The notes under the pieces were generated by a model that was given only the letters and a program-made list of their open reading frames with translations, did no database searches and was not told the DNA's origin. From NCBI GenBank assembly GCA_964497585.1, contig CAZCDS010000023.1, positions 28,611 to 92,610 on the forward strand: a DNA stretch of 64,000 bases, in the 5' to 3' direction. The position numbers and the translations under genes are program-made. The stretch is from CAZCDS01 sp964497585. GTDB taxonomy: Bacteria; Desulfobacterota; Desulfomonilia; Desulfomonilales; Desulfomonilaceae. Each line of letters starts with the position of its first letter. Position 1 is the stretch's first letter. Shown here in pieces: positions 27,443-36,611 of the stretch.

Positions 27443-28147
27443 GTTATTAGATCTCTTAGTTCGAGCTCTACTTTATATTTTTGATCTATCATACCATAAT
27501 TTATGACATTTTGTCAACATAAAGTGCGCCTGGCTCAAGGGTGTACCGGCCGGGCTCACAGGCCAAATCATTATGGTCAAGATATTGATATTACAGTCCA
27601 AACCAGGCATTGAGCTGCACGCAGACTGTCTGCGTCCGACGCGCAATTTCCTCTCTTGGGACGGGCACGGCCCCCTGCGCGGAGGAGCCGCGGTTCCTCC
27701 GCGAACGAGATTCTGCTTTTCAGCAATTCCCTGTGGGAACGGTCCGCGCGAGTCCGCACCCCCCCGAGGGGAGATGCAGGGCTCGTGCAGTGATTTGCAA
27801 TCTGACCGGTGGCACCTTATAGCAGTTGCCAAAAGAAATGGCAGATTTCTTGGGGAAAGATTGCGGAGGGCTCTTTTTTCGGCAAAAAACCGCCCTCCGC
27901 GCCTCCCGCAAAAACCCCATATTTTCGGCAAACTGCCCCGCTTTGCTTCGCCAGTTTGCAGGATGAAGTAGGGAAGTTCTTGAGACATACGCCACCGCCA
28001 ATAAGACAGAATCTTTGACAATCGGTATACTTTGGTCATGAGCCTCTCCTTGAGAGGTCTTGGGGAGCTCCGGGACCGGGCATTCGTTCGGGGTTGTCTC
28101 CATCGCGTGGACTGGTCCCGGCCTCATGGTGAGCCGAGGAATTCCCG
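27443..28147. other. Hairpin-rich intergenic region
   Basis: About 700 bases between the divergent export gene and the CpsB-like phosphatase gene. Besides the promoter at 27488-27517 it contains four closely spaced inverted repeats: 27678-27686 with 27695-27703 (9 of 9 bases), 27833-27839 with 27845-27851, 27863-27871 with 27892-27900 (9 of 9, with an inner T6/A6 pairing), and 27928-27935 with 27952-27959. No gene is supported. It could be a structured RNA, a leader, or a mobile repeat relic. Confidence 0.6.
27488..27517 (-). promoter_or_regulatory. Sigma70-type promoter of the polysaccharide export gene
   Basis: On the minus strand TTGACA, an 18-base spacer, then TATGAT, ending about 45 bases before the ATG at 27442. 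Both hexamers are close to the housekeeping consensus and the region is AT-rich. Confidence 0.8.
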
Positions 28148-28939
28148 TTGATTGACGTTCACAACCACCTGCTGGCAGGCATTGATGACGGATCCCGGGA
28201 CATTGCGGAGACGATCGCAATGTGCCGCGTGGCCGCGCTTGACGGCGTCCGGGAGATCGTTGCAACCCCCCATTTTATTGATGGAGAGTTTATCAACGAT
28301 CCCTCGGACATCATCGACTCCGTGGAGGTTCTCAACGAAAGGCTGGCCGGGAAGGGGATCGAGTTGCCCGTTTATCCGGGCATGGAAGTGCCGGTCTTGC
28401 CGGACATTCCGGGCTTGCTGAGCGCCAACCGGATCATGACGTTGAACACGGGGCGATACCTGCTTGTTGAGTTCTCTCACGACAAAGCACCTGCGCTCTT
28501 CGAAAGGCTCGTTGATGCGTTGGCCCAGAGGGGCCACGGAGTCATACTCGGCCATCCCGAGAAGAACCTCGCGATTCAGCGGGATCCTGACTATCTCTTC
28601 AGAATTCTGCGCCAGTTCACCAAGGGCGAGTTTCTCATTCAGATCGCGGGGGACAGTCTGACAGGTCACACGGGGCCGCTCGTACGCAAGACGGCACGCA
28701 CGCTCCTGAAGAACAATCTCGTCCACATCATTGCGAGCGACGCTCACTCGCCCTTTCTCCGGCCGCCCCAGCTTTCGGAAGCGCTCAGCGCCGCTTCGCG
28801 TATCGTGGGCAAGGAGAGGGCCTGGCAGATGGTTTCGGACGTCCCCCGAACGGTTGTACATGGAGCGGATCTCCCCGATCAGCCGGAGCCGACAAGCACC
28901 AGGCGCTGGTGGCATATTGCCCAACGCCGGGGCGGATGA
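28148..28939 (+). CDS. CpsB/YwqE-type PHP-domain tyrosine-protein phosphatase
   Basis: A 263-residue PHP-fold metallophosphatase. The start MIDVHNHLLAGIDDGS carries the first metal-binding His-x-His and Asp. Further metal-site segments are ATPHF, PGMEV, ILGHPEKN and IASDAHSPF. Members of this family remove phosphate from the bacterial tyrosine kinase that controls capsule chain length, which fits the neighbouring Wza-like gene. The start is TTG at 28148, chosen because the family begins exactly there and GAGGAA lies seven bases upstream. Confidence 0.88.
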   Translation: MIDVHNHLLAGIDDGSRDIAETIAMCRVAALDGVREIVATPHFIDGEFINDPSDIIDSVEVLNERLAGKGIELPVYPGMEVPVLPDIPGLLSANRIMTLNTGRYLLVEFSHDKAPALFERLVDALAQRGHGVILGHPEKNLAIQRDPDYLFRILRQFTKGEFLIQIAGDSLTGHTGPLVRKTARTLLKNNLVHIIASDAHSPFLRPPQLSEALSAASRIVGKERAWQMVSDVPRTVVHGADLPDQPEPTSTRRWWHIAQRRGG

Positions 28940-29185
28940 GGTCACAAAAGCCACTTCGCCGGGCCGGCATGGCACACGTCTTCATGGAAGCTCCCCATGC
29001 GGCGGGAATTGAGGACCGTGTTGCTTCTCTTGGTGTCTTCACGTCTTGATGGTAGACTTTCCCTGTTGACCCTCAGAGTAACAAGGCATTGCGAGCATGT
29101 ACCGACTCGGCCGGTTGTGCCGGAGCGGCTGCTGGTGAGCCTGCGTGGAAACGAATGGTGCGAGCGAGGAGAGGAGGAATTTCCC

Positions 29186-30184
29186 ATGGACGCTCGATAT
29201 GTGGAACTGGCCAAGAGGATCGGCCTGGGCCAGTCGGAACGAATCCCCAAACTCTTTGCAATAATTGCGGACAGTGACGAAGCGGATCTGCTACTGGCCT
29301 TGCCAATGGACGTTCCCACCGCGGCGGCGAAGTTCGGACGCTCGGAAGCGGACACCTCCTCGATGGTCGATACGCTCTTCAAGAAGGGCCTGGTTTTCCC
29401 ATCAGCCAAAACCGATCCGCCCACGTACCGGATGTGCCGGGACCTGGTGCAGTTCCATGATGCGACGATCCTCTGGCCGGACGCCCCCCGTGAGTTTCTC
29501 GATCTGTGGCAGGATTTCATGGAAACCGAATGGCCCGACGTTGCACGGACCTTCAATCAACTCATACCCCGACCGTTCACCCGGGTCATTCCGGTGGGAG
29601 TCACCATCCCCGGCAAGCATCACGTGCTCGCATTCGAGGATGTGCGCGACATCATCGACAGGGCGCGCACTATCGCTGTCACCAAGTGTACGTGTCGGCT
29701 CACCGCGCACAAGTGTGACAAGCCCCTGGAAACGTGCCTCCAGATCAACCGTGCCGCGGACTACAGCATCAATCGGGGAACCGGGAGGGAACTCACCAAG
29801 GAAGAGGCGCTCGACATCGTGCGACAGTCTGAGGAAGCGGGCCTGATTCACGTGGTGATGAACAAGCAGGCCGTGGATCACTTCATCTGCAACTGCTGCT
29901 CCTGCTGCTGTCAGACGATGCCCATACTCATCGAGCACAACATCAGCGTGATTGAACCGAGCCGTTTCGCTGCGCAGGTCGATCCGGACCTCTGTAGCTC
30001 CTGTGAGACCTGTGTGGACCGCTGCTTCTTCGGCGCGATAACGGTTGAGGGAGAAGAACCGGCCACCGTCGACCGGGAAAAGTGCCTCGGATGCGGAGTG
30101 TGCCAGGTGACCTGCCCCGAGGAGGCTATCTCCCTGGTGGAGGTCAGGGAGCAGAGCTATGTCCCTGAGAAACTGTTCGGGTAG
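29186..30184 (+). CDS. 4Fe-4S ferredoxin-type protein with an extra cysteine-rich region
   Basis: A 332-residue cytoplasmic protein. The N-terminal 80 residues look like a winged-helix segment (FGRSEADTSSMVDTLFKKGL). The C-terminus holds two classic 4Fe-4S motifs, C270/C273/C276/C280 and C300/C303/C306/C310. Between them lie further cysteines: CTCRLTAHKCDKPLETC at 168-184 and ICNCCSCCCQ at 234-243. The latter sets suggest at least one additional cluster or metal site. From memory, related proteins occur in sulfate reducers and syntrophs and have no assigned function. The ATG at 29186 follows GGAGGAA. Confidence 0.85.
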   Translation: MDARYVELAKRIGLGQSERIPKLFAIIADSDEADLLLALPMDVPTAAAKFGRSEADTSSMVDTLFKKGLVFPSAKTDPPTYRMCRDLVQFHDATILWPDAPREFLDLWQDFMETEWPDVARTFNQLIPRPFTRVIPVGVTIPGKHHVLAFEDVRDIIDRARTIAVTKCTCRLTAHKCDKPLETCLQINRAADYSINRGTGRELTKEEALDIVRQSEEAGLIHVVMNKQAVDHFICNCCSCCCQTMPILIEHNISVIEPSRFAAQVDPDLCSSCETCVDRCFFGAITVEGEEPATVDREKCLGCGVCQVTCPEEAISLVEVREQSYVPEKLFG

Positions 30185-30387
30185 TCGGCTGTCCGTGGCG
30201 TCGGATCGAAGGACGTCGGAACCGATTTCTGCCCACGCGCCTTCGCATTGATGAACTCACGGGGAATCTTGCCGGACAACGGGGACAAGAAAGTCCTCCT
30301 GTCAGCCCTTTGCTGAATGAGGGGAACCAGACCTGCCGGGAAAAGTGATAGGGCGCCCGGCAGAAGAGGCTCACGAAATGGGGCGAC

Positions 30388-31164
30388 ATGACCAGGATCC
30401 GCCATGCCGGGCTGGGACTGTGGATTCTGCTCGTGGTCGGTTTAGGGCCCGCGTCGGCGGACGCGCCGGTCGAGGACTACCACCTGCCATACGAGCGGAT
30501 TCCTGCCGCGGTGCTGACCGAGTCGAGGGGCGCGCTCACCATTATGTGTCAGGACCCGGACGCAATGCGGAAATACCACGGGAAGACTGTTCCCGAGGTA
30601 GTGATCCGATCGTACCGCAGAGATGGTACCAGCTTCGTACAAGCCGGCACGATCCCCTTGCGTGAGACGCGCCCGCTTACCGGCTGGCTCTTCGACGCTA
30701 CGAGGGTCCGTCGATTCCCCTCAGTGGTCCGGAAAGGCGAGTATGTCCGGATCGTCTACAATGTGGACAAGGACCTCAGAGCCCGGGTCAGGCCCAAGGA
30801 GTTCTCCGACCTGATGCCCAAGGGGTGGGGAGACTCCGCGTCCCCAGACTGGTTCTCCGGGGGAGTCCTTCCGAACCGGCCGGTTGTGGATATCTGGTAT
30901 CTCTGCAAAGACAAGAAACGACGATTGTACGACGCGCCGATCGAGACCGCGTGTTCCGTGGTCGTCACTCGCCAATCGCTACACAAGCGGCTGGAAGCGG
31001 AGAGGCTCGACGGCAATCCCGTGATAACAGAGGTGCGCGGCGGCTTTGGTCTTCTCGGCTCCTTCGATCCGTGCTCCGGTCAACTCAAGCGTTTCAAATG
31101 GATTCGCGTACGAGACGATAAGGGCCGCCTTACCATATGGCCGGTGGTGGGGCTCTCCTGCTAG
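30388..31164 (+). CDS. Exported protein of unknown function
   Basis: A 258-residue protein with a signal peptide (GLGLWILLVVGLGPASADA). The mature part contains LTIMCQDPDAMRKYHGKTVP, TGWLFDATRVRRFPSVVRKG and several paired cysteines (IMC, WYLC, TAC, DPC, LSC), which would fit disulfides in the periplasm. I recognise no family. The ribosome site (GGGGCG) is moderate. The next exported-protein gene lies 170 bases downstream in the same direction. Confidence 0.65.
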   Translation: MTRIRHAGLGLWILLVVGLGPASADAPVEDYHLPYERIPAAVLTESRGALTIMCQDPDAMRKYHGKTVPEVVIRSYRRDGTSFVQAGTIPLRETRPLTGWLFDATRVRRFPSVVRKGEYVRIVYNVDKDLRARVRPKEFSDLMPKGWGDSASPDWFSGGVLPNRPVVDIWYLCKDKKRRLYDAPIETACSVVVTRQSLHKRLEAERLDGNPVITEVRGGFGLLGSFDPCSGQLKRFKWIRVRDDKGRLTIWPVVGLSC

Positions 31165-31335
31165 CGGGACATTGCGAGAATCAACTGTCGGTTTGATCGA
31201 GAAACAACGTCCTTTCTGTCGCCGATCCGAAAGGGTAGGGGGATTCATTGCGGCGCGGTCATTCGCGCTCTTCGTCTCACCACTGACGCAGGGTGCCGTC
31301 CGGCGCGCACGCGTCAGATAACGGGTAGATTTGGG

Positions 31336-32271
31336 ATGCAAACTCAACACGTTCGTCTGTTCGCAATATGGCTCGTTCTGCTCGCTGCGCTGATGCCCGA
31401 GCTTGTTGTTGCAAAGGACAGAAACGCGCTCGACGGGCAACCTGTGGAAGTACCAAGACGTGGGGAGATGACCGCGGCAAGTGGAGCGATACTTCTCGGC
31501 CCGATAACCCTTCCGACGGATCAAGATGCTACAGGGTCTGCTGAAGCTGAGACGGCCGCTGAGGGACCTCGATCATGTTTTCCGTACAAGGAGAAGAAAC
31601 GGATTTCAATTCCCAAGACATTCGGAGCAGGCCGCGAATGCTATGCAGCAGCCTATGAGGAGTCTTTCCCGCCCGAGCCGTTCCTCTTCCCGAGCCTGCC
31701 TGCCTGGCTGTGCTTCTGGTGTGAAAAGGGCAAGAAAGGACGGACGTGCTTCGAAGCACGGTCAGAGCACTGGGCACACCAGTACGTTGAAGGATTCTTT
31801 AACAAGTTTGAGATTGTGCCCCTCTTCTGCGAGAGAGAGCCCCGGGAGGCAATCCTGTTTACTCCGGCGTCTTATGGTGGCGGCAGCGGCTTTAATCTAT
31901 TGGTAACTCTGTGGGTCTACCAAAAAGATTGCGGTCAATTCGTGAACATACTACCGGAGATCACAGTCCACAGGTTTGACGAATACAAACTCCTGAGCGA
32001 TCCCGAAGGCAAACTCAATGGAATAATGGTTGTAGCAGATTATGCACCAACAGCGGAGGAGAGTTATCAGGATCTGAGTTCGTATCGAATTACTATTTAC
32101 CGCTACAGCGACAAGGACAAGAGATTCACACCTGTCCAGGGCGGTCAATTCCTGACCGGGAAGAATTACCCGGCCAAGCTGGAAGGTCAGGGGGAGACAG
32201 AAATCATCGACGAACAGATGGAAAAGATAAGACGCGTTATCGAGAAGAACCTCGACGGGCGTACCAAGTAA
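31336..32271 (+). CDS. Exported cysteine-containing protein of unknown function
   Basis: A 311-residue protein with a signal peptide (LFAIWLVLLAALMPELVVAK). The mature part has a cysteine-rich middle (SLPAWLCFWCEKGKKGRTCF), strands such as GFNLLVTLWVYQKDCGQF and SYRITIYRYSDKDKRF, and a helical end (IIDEQMEKIRRVIEKNLDG). No family is recognised. With the gene at 30388 it forms a pair of predicted periplasmic proteins. Confidence 0.62.
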   Translation: MQTQHVRLFAIWLVLLAALMPELVVAKDRNALDGQPVEVPRRGEMTAASGAILLGPITLPTDQDATGSAEAETAAEGPRSCFPYKEKKRISIPKTFGAGRECYAAAYEESFPPEPFLFPSLPAWLCFWCEKGKKGRTCFEARSEHWAHQYVEGFFNKFEIVPLFCEREPREAILFTPASYGGGSGFNLLVTLWVYQKDCGQFVNILPEITVHRFDEYKLLSDPEGKLNGIMVVADYAPTAEESYQDLSSYRITIYRYSDKDKRFTPVQGGQFLTGKNYPAKLEGQGETEIIDEQMEKIRRVIEKNLDGRTK

Positions 32272-32784
32272 ACGAAGATCCATTTCGCGGTTATAACTCA
32301 TCGATTTTCGCCCTCTACGGAGTTGTCATTGGGAGTTCGGGCAGGGTCGCACGTTGACCCCTTTCCGAGGCCAGCGCCTCCCAAAGCTGCGATAGGGGAC
32401 AGGATTGGGATGCCACCGCCCGCTTGCCCGGTAGTGCGCTTCCATTTGCGTCAGACCTTTGTCAATAGCCACAACCGGCCGTACCGGCAATCACCAGGTG
32501 TCCCTCACAACGATGCGATAGAGCGAGGGGAACACAAGGAACAGCAGCGCTGCGTACCACAGAGGAGATTTTTCCAATCTTTAGGTCGGGAGATCCGGCC
32601 CCGCGTCAGCGATCTCTGCTCAATTCGGCACGCTGAAGCTCCTGGACCTTCACTGGTTCGATCGACGAAAGAACGGGCAACTCGACTTGATGCATTCCTT
32701 GTTGAGTTCGTGGCGTTCGCAGGATTGCCACTCTTCCGCGCGGATCGGAACAGGGAGTAGATTCATCGATTCCTCCGCCGCCAT
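32272..32784. other. Intergenic region with an RND-pump remnant
   Basis: About 510 bases between convergent genes. Apart from the RND-like fragment at 32491-32560 nothing is recognised. A short reading frame at 32323 has no family resemblance. Confidence 0.4.
32491..32560 (-). pseudogene. Remnant of an RND efflux pump C-terminus
   Basis: On the minus strand this reads LLFLVFPSLYRIVVRDTW and a stop. The last residues of the intact CzcA at 39197 are LLVLPSLYRMVVRDSG. The DNA agrees over CCCTCGCTCTATCGCAT. Upstream sequence does not continue the homology, so only about twenty codons survive. Confidence 0.6.
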
Positions 32785-35784
32785 TTATAGGGCCAGATGA
32801 GATTCCCTCCGGCAGCATCGAGCAGCCGTCAGCGCGGAAATCCGCTCCAGCGTTCGTGCCACGATACGCTGCGCATGTCGGCGGGGGAGGGGCTTGAGGG
32901 GATTTGATTCGAGCATAATGCCGAAGGCAATTCCTACGCCGGTCGCCGCGCCGCACGCGCCCATAAACGCGCACGATCCGCCGGGCATCAGATTCCCTCG
33001 TTCGATACCTTCAAGAATCTGATCGTCGGTTACCGGCCCGCCCGCGTTGCGGTATGCCGCAAGAATGACGCCCGGCACGATGCTGTGGTACTCCGGTCCG
33101 TGCAGGTGAATGGCGGGGTGAGCTGCAATGGGATAGAAGATGTGAAATGCGTCGATCCGGTCCGAGGCGAGGCAGAAGCGTTTCGTAACCTCGATCGCTT
33201 CCCGAGTGTGGCAGGTATCACAGACGTAGTGGCCCCGGGTGCATTGGGCTCTGGAAAGTCCCGCTCTGCCGCACACCGCGCAGGCGACTTCCACGTTCAC
33301 CGATCCGTACACGAGCGGCTTACCGCAAACGAGGCAACCCGTCTGGGGTTTGGAGTCTGGCACCACTTCCAGCGCTGGGGTCGAAGGCGCGAAGCAGCAG
33401 CAATCGGATTCCGCGTCAATGTTGGTTATTGCACCCGACGACCCGTCCACCGTGAGTACCCCTGCATACGCACCTGTATCTTCTTCCCATCCGGGTCCCA
33501 GCTTCACACGTGTTCGTAGTCCCTTGCGGAGGATCTGACCGCCGTCGGTGATGACAGCCTGGAAGGGTCCGGCATAGAAAACCTCCTTCTCCTCCCGGTC
33601 AGATGGCTTGTACGCGCGAAATGTCAGTGAATGGAACTGATGACCCTGCACTTCTCGATAGGGGAACCGTTTCACAACAGCCGCGTTGACGAACCCGATA
33701 TCCCTGAGCAGGCCAAAGAGGTAATCCTGGACGAGCGATCCACCGATGCACTCGCCGATGAGCTGATGATCTGCACGAACATCAAGAGGAGGCTCGGTTT
33801 CGCTGACCACGTCGGATATAACGAGTCTCCCGCCGGGTTTGAGGACACGGAATATCTCGCTGAAAACCCGCCTCTTGTTGTGACTGAGGTTGACCACGCA
33901 ATTTGATATCACGACATCGGCCGTGTCATTCGCCAAAGGCAGAGACTCGAGGTACCCTTTCTTGAACTCGACATTGGCATAGCCAAGTTCCCGGCGGACA
34001 TGCTCTTTCGCCCGCTCGGCAATGTCGAGCATGGCGTCCGTCATGTCCACACCGATGGCTTTCCCCGTGTGGCCGACCGCCTTTGCCGCGATGAAGCACT
34101 CCACTCCGGTGCCCGAGCCGAGATCGACGAGCGTTTCCCCGTGATTCAGGCCTGCATCGTCCACAGGGCTGCCGCAGCCGTACATCCGGGCCTTTGCCTC
34201 TTCGGGGATGAAATGGGTCGCTTCCTTGGGGAGCTGGACGGGATTTAGAATCAGCTCATCCGGAGCAGACGCCCTTTTCGAGTAGAACTCGCGAACCAGC
34301 GCGGTTGTGCCACCTTCTCCCATTGAGAGCAGACAGTTGCAGTGGGTGAAATTCACGTCTTCACCGGAGGGACAATCAGTCGTGATATCGCCCATGCGCA
34401 GAATCAGACCTGGACGATTGGGAACCGGCAAATCGTGTAGCGCTTCCTGGATGAGCATCTCAGCTATGTACTGGTAGATCCGTCGGTATGGATCGTCGGC
34501 CAGGGTTATGTCACCGGGCGAGCCCTCCGCGGCCGCCACGCAGTGATCGAGGTCTCCGCCGCCAATAATCAATCGCCACGGATCGTTCTTCATCTCCTCT
34601 ATGTCGGTCAGAGATACGTGTCGAATCCTTTTCAGGAGTTCGCTGTTTCTCCAGACCTTCTCAAGGCCATCCTCAGCTTTGCCGGCTCTGAAGGGCTGCA
34701 GGTCGACCATCGCGGGTGTCGGATAAACCGACCCGTCCGGTCCGATGGCAAGCGATTCCCAACCCGCATTCCCCAGATCGAATCTTGTACCGGGATGGGA
34801 AAAGACCTGGGCTCTCATGGCTTCAAGGTTGTCGACAGTCACGCCAAGCTTTCGGGCAACGGATACGGCGGATCGGAGATTCTTTATGAGCAGACTCTCG
34901 GGAATCATACTCAGCGCCTTGCCGGAGCCTCGACTGAAATGCCACATGAAATGGATGGTGCCGACCCCCAAATCATGCACGAGGCCGACCACATCGGCCA
35001 TGTCGGTGACATTGGCTCGATTCACGGCCATGGCCACGCTGCAGGTCAGACCGGATTCCACCATTGCCCTTACCGCCCCACAAGTCTTTGCGAACGATCC
35101 TTTCCCACGGAGGGCGTCATGCACAGATTCAGGGCCGTCCAGACTGACCTGAAAGTGCATCCGGTCCTTGTCAAGGGAAGCGAGATCCCGAACGCGATCA
35201 GGGAGGAGCATGGCATTGGTCAACACCGCAACTCGGAGGTCTTCCCGCCGCAGCGTACCTTCGATGAGACCTGCGAAGTCGGGATAGGTAAAGGGTTCCC
35301 CACCTGTGAAGCAGATGAGACGCGCTCCAAGATTATAGGCTTCGTCAACGAGGGCCTCAATTGCATCGCGGGACAGTGAGCGAACCGGCCCGCGGCGGCC
35401 GCCGAAAAGACAGTGTCCACAGGTGCAGTTGCATACGTCCGTCAGGTGAAACCATAACTCTGCGAACCGGTGGAGCTGTCGATGCTTCCTGCCGGCGTAC
35501 GGCGGCAGGGAAGGAACCTCCAGCATCTTCTGCAAGGCATCCGTGTCCAGACAGCGAACCGCGGCCCCCCCGTTTGTGAGACCGGACCCTTCGCCTACAT
35601 CGGCCCCTTCCCCGAACAAAAGCCGAGCTGCGGCCTGGTTGGGAACAAACCAGAACGGGGTCTCTGGATCCATGTAGATCGTGTGCTTTTCGCCGGAAAT
35701 CTTTTCGAATCGTTCATTCCAAAGCGTCGCTGGGATGTTTCGCGTGAAGACGGCGCCTCTTCGTAGCAATTTCGGGTTGTGCAC
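32785..35784 (-). CDS. Three-domain fusion: radical SAM enzyme, ArsM-like methyltransferase, DUF5714-like domain
   Basis: A 999-residue protein. Residues 105-400 are a radical SAM domain with the cluster motif C118-x3-C122-x2-C125 and FTGGEPF. A C-terminal SPASM-like part lacks its usual cysteines. Residues 495-730 are a class I methyltransferase very like ArsM (LVDLGSGTGVECFIAAK, GVDMTDAMLD, VISNCVVNLS). All three arsenite-binding cysteines of ArsM have counterparts: C537 (MYGCGSP), C629 (SNCV) and C679 (ECIGGSL). Residues 735-800 resemble the ArsM tail and end in DCCCF. From about 815 follows a DUF5714-like domain with CxxC pairs (CLVCGKP, CAVCGRA, CDTC). Start GTG at 35784 after GGAG. The arsenic link is inferred. 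Confidence 0.85.
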   Translation of the reverse strand: MHNPKLLRRGAVFTRNIPATLWNERFEKISGEKHTIYMDPETPFWFVPNQAAARLLFGEGADVGEGSGLTNGGAAVRCLDTDALQKMLEVPSLPPYAGRKHRQLHRFAELWFHLTDVCNCTCGHCLFGGRRGPVRSLSRDAIEALVDEAYNLGARLICFTGGEPFTYPDFAGLIEGTLRREDLRVAVLTNAMLLPDRVRDLASLDKDRMHFQVSLDGPESVHDALRGKGSFAKTCGAVRAMVESGLTCSVAMAVNRANVTDMADVVGLVHDLGVGTIHFMWHFSRGSGKALSMIPESLLIKNLRSAVSVARKLGVTVDNLEAMRAQVFSHPGTRFDLGNAGWESLAIGPDGSVYPTPAMVDLQPFRAGKAEDGLEKVWRNSELLKRIRHVSLTDIEEMKNDPWRLIIGGGDLDHCVAAAEGSPGDITLADDPYRRIYQYIAEMLIQEALHDLPVPNRPGLILRMGDITTDCPSGEDVNFTHCNCLLSMGEGGTTALVREFYSKRASAPDELILNPVQLPKEATHFIPEEAKARMYGCGSPVDDAGLNHGETLVDLGSGTGVECFIAAKAVGHTGKAIGVDMTDAMLDIAERAKEHVRRELGYANVEFKKGYLESLPLANDTADVVISNCVVNLSHNKRRVFSEIFRVLKPGGRLVISDVVSETEPPLDVRADHQLIGECIGGSLVQDYLFGLLRDIGFVNAAVVKRFPYREVQGHQFHSLTFRAYKPSDREEKEVFYAGPFQAVITDGGQILRKGLRTRVKLGPGWEEDTGAYAGVLTVDGSSGAITNIDAESDCCCFAPSTPALEVVPDSKPQTGCLVCGKPLVYGSVNVEVACAVCGRAGLSRAQCTRGHYVCDTCHTREAIEVTKRFCLASDRIDAFHIFYPIAAHPAIHLHGPEYHSIVPGVILAAYRNAGGPVTDDQILEGIERGNLMPGGSCAFMGACGAATGVGIAFGIMLESNPLKPLPRRHAQRIVARTLERISALTAARCCRRESHLAL

Positions 35785-36611
35785 CTCTGCTCTCCGTTTC
35801 GTAACATTCTGAATTACGCAGTGGTATTGTCATGTGGGGATCGTCATTGCGTAGCAGGGCAAGACGTGGTCCGCATGAACCTCGGAGGCCGCCGTATCTC
35901 TTCCTCCAACACCCCCCGGAAACAACACCGTTGTCACAATATTCACGAAGCCTTTTTCACTCTGTTTCGGATCGTACCCCACGCCCCGCCCTTCGGTCAA
36001 GCAAGCTTTCCCCTGGCCCTGCGGCGGTCACAGCCTGGCAGTATCGGCCCAACGGGAGCGCTCAAGCCGCATGGAGCAGCTACCAATACCGATCGGCAAA
36101 AGTGTTGTCCGAATGGAGCGCAGACCGGCCAAAGAGGTAGCGGGCCGGCGTACTCGTCTGCCCACACGGATTTTCGGTCGAATACGGGAGAGGGCGGGAC
36201 AAATCGAAATTCGGCTTCGCGCTCTCTCTCGCCGACCTGACGTCAAAGAACGGGCAAAACTATAGGTTAGTGACGTGACGAATGTGGTATATTGGAATGA
36301 GCTGGGACTCGGACGAGACCGAGGTCGGGGCTTTAGTTACCGGACGGGTCGACGCGGAGGCATCAGCGGCGTCTCCCGAAGGGAATAGATCCGGGGGGCG
36401 CAGCGACAATTGCTGGAGAGGTGCTGGCGCGTCCTGGCTCCGTGTCCCAAGCTGGGGACTGCCCGGAAGGTCAGGATGGAGCACGTGTTCTCGGGCCCAT
36501 TCCTTTGATTTTCTCGACGTTGGCTCAACGGACAAGCCCATGGGGTTGGTTGCAGGAGTCCCGGAGCTGCCTCAAGATCACGCCAGTCTCAGATTTTGGG
36601 AGGATCAAACG
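35785..36611. other. Intergenic region
   Basis: About 830 bases between divergent genes. A 64-codon frame at 36071-36265 is arginine-rich and has no ribosome site. An AT-rich TATATT near 36290 could be a -10 element. No gene is supported, although the region is long for an intergenic space and may hold decayed coding sequence. Confidence 0.4.

Noticed and set aside
27473..28039. 188-codon minus-strand frame
   Set aside because: It runs through the promoter and the hairpin cluster, and its composition is not protein-like.
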